NCBI GenBank assembly: GCA_004009845.1
Contig: RMBW01000007.1
Span: forward strand, 248,001-312,000
Length of the DNA: 64,000 nt
Direction: 5' to 3'
Source: Davidsoniella eucalypti
Lineage: Eukaryota > Ascomycota > Sordariomycetes > Microascales > Ceratocystidaceae
Part shown: piece after piece, positions 45,535-55,339 of the stretch
How the letters are laid out: the number at the start of each line of letters is the position of its first letter
Numbering within the stretch: position 1 is the first letter of the stretch
Position numbers and translations under genes: made by a program
Notes under the pieces: generated by a model
What the model was told of the DNA's origin: nothing
Databases searched by the model: none
What the model saw: only the letters and a program-made list of their open reading frames with translations

Positions 45535-46020
45535 CACTGTATGGCAACTTCACACTCAGATCACAGTAGGGATATCCGTAGGGGAGAACTATGAGGTATA
45601 TGACGCTGAGATTCAAGAGGCCGTATTAGGCTCAAAGAGGGCTTACTCCTCCTACGCCAAGATTTGGGCCAAGGACGTCTGAATTATTTTAGACAACCAA
45701 AAAGCCTCAGAAGTCCTGGACTCTGGCCCTAATTTCACCTTGTAGCCCAAGATCCTGGAGTTCCGGACTAGCAGCTGCTTGCGCACATTGGAATCGAGGG
45801 AAATGAACAAGCTGACACCCTCGCTAAAGAAGCCTGCCTGCCTTCACGCGCGATAGCCCGACATAGATACTTCTGCTTGGGTCGCAACCGCCGCAGCCTC
45901 GGAACTCTAGACTTTGTTCTTGCAACATAGAAAATTGGTGCTAGATAACACGGCCTCGCCCGGAGTCGAAAAGGAGTTCTTAGATAAATCTCTAGACTAT
46001 AAATAAAATCATCATCATCA
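45535..46020 (+). mobile_element. Tad1-like LINE 3' fragment with RNase H remnant and ATC tail
   Basis: HIGIEGNEQADTLAKEACLP, read at about 45785-45845, is the end of an RNase H domain, followed by IARHRYFCLGRNRRSLGTL. Its left part is the counterpart of 14345-14860 and 19345-19830. It ends TCTAGACTATAAATAAAATC plus ATC repeats, the same tail as the 41 bp insertion in family X copy 2. Stops and shifts make it inactive. Confidence 0.75.
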
Positions 46021-46089
46021 AGTAGTTAGTAGATAGACACGGGTGGGAGCCGCGTCCAATTTTATTGCCGCGCTCTCCGCCCCGATGAT

Positions 46090-46822
46090 CAACCTTCCCT
46101 CCTACAACCCTCGGGGGGGTACCTTTGAGTTCGAGTACCTCCCCCTCCGTCCAAAGACGAATTTTTCCCCTTCGTCGTGGGTTTTAAGAGCGACCAGCAC
46201 ATATCCCTAATGCTGCTGTCCATTCTCGTTTTCTTTTTCGACATTTGTCGTCTTCGAAGCACCGTTTCGTGAGGCCTTGAGCCCGACTTTTCCCCTCTCG
46301 AGGAATGTTCTCACCAGCCTCTTGGAGGCTCACTGAATAGTGGGGATGGTAGCTCCACTTAGGGAGTTGGGTTTGTGGATCTGTCTTTTGGGGAATAGTT
46401 TTGTGGAGGCACTGTTGTTTTTGTTTTTGTTGCTCATAGTGGAGGTATGGACCACTAGTTCTTCCAGGCTAGGGGATGATGTCGTCCCGCACATACAAAG
46501 CTATTGAGTTTGTCGAGCGGAGGCTGAGGAGCATGTGAATGATGTTTTGATTGGGTGCTGCTTTCTTTTCATGATTCTACAGCTGTGACAAGGTTTTTTT
46601 CGCTCTTCTTGTTTCCTCTATATTGTTTGTACTGCTTCTTTCTACTATTTTCCTCTACTATTACCTTTCTTTGCTTTGCACTTATCGCTACATTTCAACC
46701 TAGTCCTTACACTTTAAAATTGCCAAAACAACTTTAATATACAGGCACAACTTTAAATATCTGTCCGGTAGCCGATCCGGTGTCGTATGATCTTAGATGT
46801 TAAATATAATCAAATCAAATCA
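46090..46822 (+). mobile_element. Element R, copy 2, with about 200 bp internal insertion
   Basis: Starts CCTTCCCTCCTACAACCCTC and ends in AATCAAATCAAATC. The two-part structure matches 22.61-23.09 and 57.02-57.49 kb. Between about 46527 and 46745 there is extra T-rich sequence not present in the other two copies. It also has the section with CTCACTGAATAGTGGGGATG that copy 1 lacks but the 57 kb copy has. Confidence 0.7.
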
Positions 46823-47545
46823 CGATGACTTTCCCAAGGGCAAACGTCTGTCAAAGGTTTTCTCGGTTCACATCACCATAGACAATACCCTAACCACACA
46901 ACAATGGGGGCCATTGATTTCTGCAAATTCACCAAGCAGACAAACTTCTTTGTAGACATGCTCCTAACCCTTAGAAAGACTAAGGGGGAAAGTTTAGCCA
47001 GGTTCCTCTAATATTTTTGGCTTGACCCCTCCCGATCCCCCGACACCGACCTCGCGATAGTTGTCTCCTTGAGCATCTCCCTCGCACCGGAGCACTCTGG
47101 TCTTTTCCTTTGTGCCTACCAATTCCCGGCTCTTCTTGTGTTGTGCTTTGCACTTCATTTGATTATGCCAAAACAAACCTGTGATAGCTTCTCTTTGAGT
47201 TGCTCCCTCATAATGAAAACACTTTGGGTTTCCACTGTGTTTTTCAACAACCCACCAGGGGGACGGCTGTGAAGAAAGTTTAGCTTAATGCTGCTTGACC
47301 TCCTCCCGATCCCCCGACACCGACCTCACGATAGTTGTCTCCTTGAGCACCTTCCTCGCACCCTGAGCACTCTGGTCTTTTCCTTTGTGTCTCAACCAAC
47401 CTGCTAGGTGGACAGTGAAGAAACAAGTTTAGCCAGGTTAGCGCTGCTTGTCTTCTCCACTGCTTCCACCATGCGAAATTTGTTCTTGCTTTCTGTGTTT
47501 TCTGTTTTGCTTTTTTTTTAGTTCGGACCTCCATTATGGGGGGAT
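46823..47545. repeat. Two direct repeats of about 97 bp, otherwise no gene
   Basis: A block containing TCCCGATCCCCCGACACCGA and CTCTGGTCTTTTCCTTTGTG appears at 47021-47117 and again at 47293-47391, with about 90% agreement by eye. Each is preceded by a related GTTTAGCC or GTTTAGCTTAATG stretch, so the repeat unit may be about 270 bp. Open frames here are short and unsupported. The content may be transposon-derived. Confidence 0.6.
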
Positions 47546-47640
47546 CTTCGAGGACCATTAGGGTTTCTCGACGTCTAACGATCCACTAGGGTCGGATCCA
47601 CGTGATCCACATAAAGACGTAAAACGATAAATAAATAAAT
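47546..47640 (+). mobile_element. LINE family 3 3' fragment, plus orientation (left arm of inverted pair)
   Basis: ACGATCCACTAGGGTCGGAT then AAAGACGTAAAACGATAAAT and AAAT repeats. It is a 5'-truncated tail of about 95 bp. The same sequence in opposite orientation begins 45 bp to the right. Confidence 0.7.
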
Positions 47641-47685
47641 CTAATATTTTTGATATCTAGCATTGCTTGGTTCTGTTTTCTGTGT

Positions 47686-47782
47686 TTATTTATTTATTTA
47701 TCATTTTACGTCTTTATGTTGATCACGTGGATCCGACCCTAGTGTATCGTTAGACGTCGAGAGACCCTAATGGCCCTCGAAG
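47686..47782 (-). mobile_element. LINE family 3 3' fragment, minus orientation (right arm of inverted pair)
   Basis: TTTATTTATTTATC, ATTTTACGTCTTTATG, GATCACGTGGATCCGACCCT and GACCCTAATGGCCCTCGAAG. Its tail supplies the sequence seen in the 32 bp insertion at 19197-19228. Confidence 0.7.
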
Positions 47783-48611
47783 AAACCCTCCCAATAGAGG
47801 ACCGGAAAACTACATTCTTTTGTAATTTTATGGACATTCTTCGTAGTCAGTCTAATTAAGAACATGAATAGAGAAATAAATGAAAAGACAATCGCAAAAT
47901 CCGAGTTTTAATAAGACTTTTGCACATGACAGCAAATGTAGGTTGCGCAATAAACCAAAACCTCTTGATAGCAACCATTATATTTGCTAAAGAGCACTAT
48001 ATATAGTTATGTCGTGATATTTAACAGATAGAGAGTATTGCTCGGAAAATGGCATTGGTCGATTAATTCCGTTCGGAATATTCTATCTGCTGTTCTTACT
48101 CGACATTCAAAGATAAAACTAAATTTACGGATTGGGTACGGAAACGAACCAATCAAGAAATCTGATAAATCATGTTAAGAAGAAAGATCCAATGGTAATG
48201 ATATAATAAATCAAACAGACTGGAGATGATATACCTATTTATCACTACTAAAGAAACCGGGTCGAGTGTTTCATTGTACGTACTATTAGCTGATAGACTT
48301 GAACCACGAGTTAGTCAGTTTTAAGCTGAACGAGCTGACTACTGAGCTGGTGGATATAATGTCTCATAGATTGGACGTGCAGATACTTGAGCAACTGGCT
48401 GAGGAAGATACTCAGCTTCAATCCCCAGAGTCCATAATCCTCACAAGATAGGTGTACATAGTATATATATCATGAATTGTAATATGTGAAAAAAAACAGA
48501 AACAATAGAATTAGGCGCTAGCTAAACAAATTAAGTAAATGGGTTGCAATATCGAGCAGTCCTAAGACTGACCAATATTGATGCAAGTAAGATTGATCGT
48601 TGGAGCCCGGT
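47783..48611. other. Intergenic, 3' side of protease copy 7
   Basis: AT-rich, no convincing open frame. From about 48500 it has a short similarity to the other protease 3' flanks (GGCGCTAGCTAAACAAATTA). Unlike copies 1, 2 and 6 it has no adenylyltransferase relic, which fits copy 7 being the ancestral locus whose neighbour gene lies on its other side. Confidence 0.45.
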
Positions 48612-51600
48612 TTATGGGGTGTAAGGACCAATAGTGACAATCGGAATGTCAAGGACCTGCCAGTCGGAGCTGATTCTACGATCACCAAATGGACGTAGGG
48701 CGGCGAATCTCATGCTGTGTATAGAGTTAGTTATGATTTATACATATGTGATGATCAGTGTCATTAGGTGTACAAAACTTACGCGTACGAGCCTGGTGAA
48801 ATATAGCTGCCATTGCCTAGTTTTCCCAACCACCAGAAGTCCCTGTTGCCTTCACCAGAATCACGGACAAGGCTAGCACGAGGCAAGTAGTTTACAGGGA
48901 AAGCTACGACGTCATCTTTATATAATTGACTCTCGTCGAAGTAAGTGATACCATTGGTTGTTTCGGCAAGGAATGCCACAGAACCTACATATCCATTGCG
49001 GCCCTCGACAGGTGGGTACGACCAGTCTCTGGCTTCATCATAGTCAGGGGTAAAAATATCCCACCGGATCTCAGATGCACCCCATGCTAGATTTGTCTTG
49101 ATTCTGGGGAAGCTTTGAGCGAATACGCTCGTATTGAAGTTGAACACAGGATTTTCAGACAACAAGTCCGATGCCCGGATTCCATTGGTGGCTGTAGGGA
49201 ATCCTTTGCGAAAGACATTGGGGAAGGTAGCCTTGAGATCGCATCCTACACCATGATAGATGACAGAAAGAGATTCGCTGAGGTTAGACTGGATAATAAT
49301 CTTTCCACTGTAGACAGGTAAGGCAGCAGAGTTCCAGCCTAGATCCTTAGGATTCTCAAAGTCAACAAAGATTACCTTTTCTTCACCAGGAGCTAGCATG
49401 ACAGGTTCAGGCAAGTGAACAACAGGTATTAAATCTATTGGCTCAATTTCCTGACCAAGCTTTATGTGAGGGTCGGTATCAATATCACCTAGAGCTTCGT
49501 AGCCAGCAGCAGGTTGAAGAATGAAGTTGTATATGACAGATGTCTTGCTTCCGTTGAGCAGAGTGATTTTTTGCTTGCCGTTGAAGTGGGCAGTGTCATT
49601 GAGGATCATCTTGGCTGAGTCGACTTCAGTGGTGTAGTCTAAAACCTTGACAGCATCAATGAAGCCAGCACCCACTCGACTTGGTGGGTCATATACTCCA
49701 GATGAGGCACCTTCCCAGGCAAGACTACTACCAGAGGCCATGATACGTTGTGTCAGTCGTTTCGTAAGGTCTTTTCCAAACTCCCACCTCCCACCATGCT
49801 CAGAGATGAATAAAGCGGCAACGCCAGCAATGTATGGAGAAGCCATGGATGTGCCAGATTTCATCGACCAGCCATTATGGAGATAAGTAGAGAAGATTCC
49901 ACCACCAGGTGCAGAAATTTCAGGTTTGATATCAAGGTTGTATAGGGAGCCCCATGATGTGAATTTTGAAGTACGAACATCTATATTGGTGGACAGAGTG
50001 ACTCGGTTTGGGACACCTGATTTGAAAGTAGCGTTCACTTGTTTTCCTACTTTCACAGCGTCCAAGATCTTCATGGCAGTATCATAGGAAATCATGCTGA
50101 TGTTAGAGTATTTCCAAACTTTTGTAGGGGCAGTTAAGGGTTTGTCTTTGTCATCATAGGCAAAAATCTGTTGGGCTCCCATGCCCCCCAAATGAATTTG
50201 TTTTGTTTTGAAGTCACAACCACCGGCACTGACTAGGGCAATCTTCCCAGTAAAGTATGGTTCTGAGCCTCGGGGAAAAGAGCTACAGGCATCATCAGGA
50301 TTGAAGCCATCCAATGATACAGGCAAGATAGGCCATTCAATGTCATCTGTTAGGAAAGGGTGTTCCGCTGGAACATATCCATCTATAATGGTTTCCTCAC
50401 CAAGTTTAAGAGTATAGGAAAAGCCTGGGATCACATCAGAATCAGTTGAAGCGACAGCGATAACAGATCTGCCAGATGCTCCATTTTCGGCATAAAAAGG
50501 GCCGTCATTGGCGTAATTTCCGACAGGGAGTGTGACAACTACACCATTGTCGGCAATGCGGGACACAACCTCAGCTAAGAAGTTCTCTGACCAGCCATTG
50601 GCCTTGCCAATGGAAATGTTGATGACGTCCATCTGTATGATATAGATCATCAGTAAATAGTATGTGTATTAGAGCAACAGATTTCACTTACACCTTCATA
50701 ATAGGCCATTGTGATAGCCTTGGCAAGAAGTTCAGTGGAGGTTTCACGGCTATATGTCATAACCTTATATCCATAAAGCTTAGCTTCAGGCGCAACTCCT
50801 TTGAACCAATCTCCATCACCACCGATGATGCCGGCAATATGTGTACCATGACCATGAGTATCCATAGGGTCGTATTTCGGATCGAGAGGAGATAGAAGAT
50901 TAATTTTATCTCTCAGAAGGGTACGGCCACCAGCAACCTTGCAGTGCCTGCAAAGACGACCACCAAGCTAATATTCTCATGTGTTAGTGCCTCTGTCTTG
51001 AATGATGTGGAAGATGATGTAATACTTACAGCAGGGTGGGTATATGAGATGCCAGAGTCAATGATACCGATCCTGACACCCTTTCCCTTGATTCCACGCT
51101 TGTGTAAAGCATCGACATGTGTGCTTCTATGGGCGTCATAAGTGTATTTTCCTTTCGTTTTGGTATCGTCTGAATTCCACTTGAAAAGGTCCAATAAGCC
51201 TTTTGCCTCTTCGTCTTCTTTATCTAGCCGAATGACCTCATTACGCCAAACATTGATGACACCATGCATATTCTTCAAGCTTTCAATGGTGTGTGATTCA
51301 GTGTCGACACTAACCCCGGTGAAGATTGGGCTTTCAAAGGTATCAACAACTGTAATGTCCTCATTATCATCAAAGCTTTCAGAGAGATCACGGCCTACCA
51401 AAGACTCCTGTTCTCATAGTGTTAGTGGAGTTTAATTCTCAGTGTTTATGAAGAAATCTTAACTTACATGACTGAGTTCGACGATGTACTTTGGGAAGTC
51501 ATCCAAGATTGACATGGTATCATCAGTGATCTCTTGTTGTGAGACATCAAGCTCATCTTGTAGAACAGGCTGTACAGTCTCAAACTTGTCACGTGCTTCA

Positions 51601-51677
51601 GACTGTAGATACGGTTCAACGACAGTAGCCCGGACAAACACCGGCAAGGCCAAGATGGATATGGTGTAAAAACGCAT
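48612..51677 (-). CDS. Secreted subtilisin-like serine protease, copy 7 (subgroup II, most divergent)
   Basis: Exons 51677-51468, 51407-51030, 50967-50692, 50632-48783 and 48714-48612 give 938 residues. Asp187 (GIIDSG), His236 (HGTHIAG) and Ser550 (GTSMASP) are in place. It differs most from the others: linker FKWNSDDTKTKGKYTYDAHR, exon 3 start LGGRLCRHCKVAGGRTLL with one codon fewer, intron 2 unrelated in its middle, and C-terminus GDRRISSDWQVLDIPIVTIG. Its central region still carries the subgroup II block shared with copies 2 and 6. It lies 2.5 kb from the intact adenylyltransferase, and its upstream spacer resembles the spacers of both subgroups. It is therefore the best candidate for the founder locus. 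Confidence 0.95.
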
Positions 51678-54136
51678 GGTGAGGTTGATTGATGATTGCT
51701 AGAAGGTGAATGAACACTTTCTTCAGCATAAATATGTGCCAGAGATGGTGCAAGACTCTTTTGAGCAACAATAGTTGCTAGAAGATGTTCTGACAACACT
51801 TACAAGCAGCGATGCCGAGAAAGATAGAATCTGGAAACCCCAAATATGGATGTTTACTGCCTTATCTATAAATTTAATCTTGATGTAAATATAGCTGCAT
51901 AAGAGATTTATAACTCTAAAAAAGATATATAAGTCCTTAATACATGGGTCCCATGTATTGTTTGTGCTCTCTAAATACGGCATAGATTGAAATCAGTTTC
52001 ATCCAATAAATGATCTACTATTGTATGCATTGTGCCTAACAATGCAAAAAATATTATCTTTTTCACCCTAGTAAAGGAGTCAGCAGCTAAAAAAAAGATA
52101 TGTTTTATTTATATCGCAAAACGACTATCAGCACCATTAAGTCTATTTGGGATACATCTTTTTTCTACAACATACCTTCAATTTTGAAAATTGATGTTCT
52201 CTTTTGAACAATATACATTATGATCTGTCATATTTTTGCTTATAATCTCCTTCTAGTTTTCTTGAAATTGTTGTCTTGAGTAATGTTTTCCTCTTTATTC
52301 TATTCTGTCTGGGTCTTCTGGGTCTGTCTAGATTCTCGGTTTTGTCACGGTTGGTTTTTTGTGATGGGTTCTACTAGATATCTCACGTATCACTTCAGAG
52401 AAGCATAGATACCTTTTTCTTCCCTTTCCCCCAATGCTTGCAACTAGTTAATCATCTCTGTCGTGTCTTGCAATCTTCCTAGCCAATAATATCCCTAATT
52501 CTTCTCTGTTTGTCGATGTGGTCACATGATAAGTGTAATAATGGGTATGACTAAGCGGAGGGGACTCCACACACTTACCCATATTACCTCTCATGGCGGC
52601 CACATCCCACGATAGATAGACTTTACACCTTAAGCATCACCAACAGACCCGATTCATACCACCTTGATAGAGAGGCGGTCTGAGTACGGATCACAGGTGT
52701 AAGCAAACTATCCAATACATACGTTTTGCACCGACACTGTTAATCTTTGTTTTGCGTGTAACCCCTCTCTCGCTCTCCTTGGATTACGACCAACTCTGTT
52801 TGCGCGGTTCGTAACAATTAGTGTCATTGTTTCATGTACATGTATCTTACGATTTAAGAGTAGCTGTCTTTGACCTCTTTATTAACGTTTTGGGGAATTA
52901 GAAGTTTGCCATCAAAGTGGATATTATGTACTCCCTATGTAGTCTTCAAAAGCTGACAGAGTGCTAGGTCTTTTCTTTAATTCATAACCGTATGGAGCTA
53001 CAGAGCTCTGAAAATGTAAGTGTTAGGCATATATACATATATGTAAACGGGCGGTCAGACAAACATCGTGTCCACACACAATTAAATGAGTAGAAAGGAT
53101 AAGACTCTAAATCAAGAAAACTCCGAACTCAATGCGTTCTGCACTTTATATTCGCTAGGGTTGAGCTGTGTGGCATTGGCACATCAAACACTCAAAATTT
53201 CGTATTAGATAGGAAATTTAAGCTTCATCTTATCGTTAAAGCTCACATTTATTTTAATATAATGTGTACACACTTACCACCCCAAGAAAATGGCAGAAAG
53301 GAAGTGGTAAGCTGTGCTACGGTTCTTAAAGTTTTTAAACTTACGGTTAAGATGCAAGATGTAAGTTAACAGTGTAACTACATATATAATTCTAAGAACA
53401 CGACGTTACTTGAAGAGACAATGACTTAGACCTACTATCATGACACTCGTTTCACTTCGGACTGACACGTACTATCATCGATTCCATATGCCTACATATA
53501 CAATTTGTTTTGCGGTTATTAAACGGTTCTGGTTCTAAACAAACCGAAGGTTTCTCAGCTTCCTTTTTTATTTGTTGAGGTACCACATATAAAAGTAAAT
53601 GAGACTGTCTGTGAGATCACTAAACCCCACCCCCAGCATGGGTGAGATGAGATCTAAACATAGATACGACATTAGTTACAACACTAGTAATAGATGGCCA
53701 CGGCTAACGTTCTGGAAGGTAACGATTGTGTTGATGGTGTTGAGCAGTAAGTTTAAAAATATTTTTAAACTTTTGCCATTTGTAATCATTAATACGAGCA
53801 AACGAAAATGCAAGATGGGCAATGGATATTGAGCTTGGTCTATACATCGGACAGGAGGCTCAGCCTGAAAAATGCTATGATATACTGGTGGTATACATAT
53901 GTTAGCTGGATCAAGGGGTTTATATTTGACATGTAAATCCGATTTAACTCTTTAGTATAAGAAAGTATATGTGGAGAAGTCCGTGATGACACCATCTACA
54001 CTTCCAAGAAAAGCGAATACCGGTTCGAGTTGAATATCTGGTTGAAACGAATATCTAGTTCATATGTCATTGACTTGACTTATTGTCTCTGCAAAACGAA
54101 AGAAAATATATTTTGTCACATAAACATAAGTAACAA
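51678..54136. other. Spacer between protease copy 7 and the adenylyltransferase gene
   Basis: About 2.46 kb without a gene. 53.1-53.28 kb resembles the upstream flank of subgroup II copies (TTTCGTATTAG…TTTAAGCTTCAT). 53.6-53.9 kb resembles the adenylyltransferase-proximal spacer of copies 1 and 5 (GATGAGATCTAAA, GAGCTTGGTCTATACATC against GAGTTTAGTCGATATATC). A LINE family 2 tail remnant (TTTAATTCATAACCGTATGG) sits at about 52978-53020. A possible LTR remnant is noted in the findings. This appears to be the unduplicated form of the array's spacer. Confidence 0.55.
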
Positions 54137-55339
54137 TTATTTACACGCCTGTTTTGCCGCGCAGTGCGCTCTAATAGCAGTGCTACTAACTTTTTCAGTA
54201 AAATCCATCACTTTCTTATTGTTTCCCGTATGGATATCGTCTCCATCATGTTCAGTTGCCTCCAGAACGTGCACCTCGAACACCTTTAATGGACGCCAAT
54301 GCTTCTTTGTACGCTCCTCGTTCACAGCTTGCCCACCTGCCCGGGTTTCTGCTGAGATGACCAATGCGTCCATATCTTCACGAGTGATGGTAGGTCCAAA
54401 GCCATCCTGAATAGCGACGCACTGGATTATGACGCTGCTATTACGAAAATGTACCGTGAGGGACTCAGCAGTCTCTTCGATGATGTTGAGGGTAGGAATT
54501 TGCTTGCCTCGCTCTTCTCGCGTATCTAGCTGTGCGGAGAGATATTCGACTACCGCATGGGCGCGCTGACTCCAGGGCTCGATCAGCTCAGCATATTTCT
54601 TGTTCTTGAGCATCTCCTCACCGGTGATACCGATTATCAAGGTCGCCGTAGCGTCGCGGGCAATTTTAAGAAGTAAAACTCCTGCCGAAAGCAGTAGTTT
54701 GTGCCCTACATGTAGGTGGTCGAAGGTACCGCCGATACACACTACAGGATATGTATTTGTCTGACCATCTTGCGGACCTTCGGCTTCATCTGTCTGGCTC
54801 ATGTTAAGAGTTAAGCCGCCTTCGATAGGAACAATTTGGCTCTGTTTTAGCAAGTATTTGCCTTCGATGAGTTGTAGATACGTTGTGAATATCTCTAGTC
54901 CAGCCTCTGTGTCGATGCGATATAGCGTTTGGAACGGATAGAATGAATGTGCAAAAGCGCGGAGATCAAATATTGCCGTGCCATTTGCTTTGAAGCTCCA
55001 AGTAGCTTCCATGTTGTATGCTCGGCCACGATCATGATCTACAAGAACTACCCGCGAATCAATATGTAGTCCTTCCTGGGCACATATCACGGCGGTGATG
55101 CTATAGATGTGCGCAAGAAGTGACTGCACAGAATCCCACGATAAGCTCTTCTCTCCATATGGCGGGCCGCACAAAAATGGTGCCGGGATTAGAATTACCA
55201 AGACACGGTCCTTGGAACTCAGTGTTTGGTGGCCAACTTTTTTAATCACGGATGTAAGAGGAGGACGATAGGCAGCTTCTATAACACTGCGCGAATGCGG
55301 TTTTGGGGGGAATGGAAGTATCAAAAGATCGGCCGACAT
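54137..55339 (-). CDS. CAB4: Phosphopantetheine adenylyltransferase (coenzyme A synthesis)
   Basis: An uninterrupted frame of 400 residues. It has the nucleotidyltransferase motif GGTFDHLHVGHK (residues 203-214) and the C-terminal KVSSTAIRAH (383-392), the T/HxGH and SSTxxR signatures of this fold. The enzyme joins 4'-phosphopantetheine to ATP to make dephospho-coenzyme A in the cytosol. Length and a long N-terminal part of about 200 residues fit the fungal type. I chose the ATG at 55339 (MSADLLILPFPPKPHSR); an upstream ATG at 55528 gives 63 more residues of no conserved character. Its last 350 bp were copied into the protease array as relics A-C. The symbol is by analogy with yeast and is an inference. 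Confidence 0.88.
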   Translation of the reverse strand: MSADLLILPFPPKPHSRSVIEAAYRPPLTSVIKKVGHQTLSSKDRVLVILIPAPFLCGPPYGEKSLSWDSVQSLLAHIYSITAVICAQEGLHIDSRVVLVDHDRGRAYNMEATWSFKANGTAIFDLRAFAHSFYPFQTLYRIDTEAGLEIFTTYLQLIEGKYLLKQSQIVPIEGGLTLNMSQTDEAEGPQDGQTNTYPVVCIGGTFDHLHVGHKLLLSAGVLLLKIARDATATLIIGITGEEMLKNKKYAELIEPWSQRAHAVVEYLSAQLDTREERGKQIPTLNIIEETAESLTVHFRNSSVIIQCVAIQDGFGPTITREDMDALVISAETRAGGQAVNEERTKKHWRPLKVFEVHVLEATEHDGDDIHTGNNKKVMDFTEKVSSTAIRAHCAAKQACK

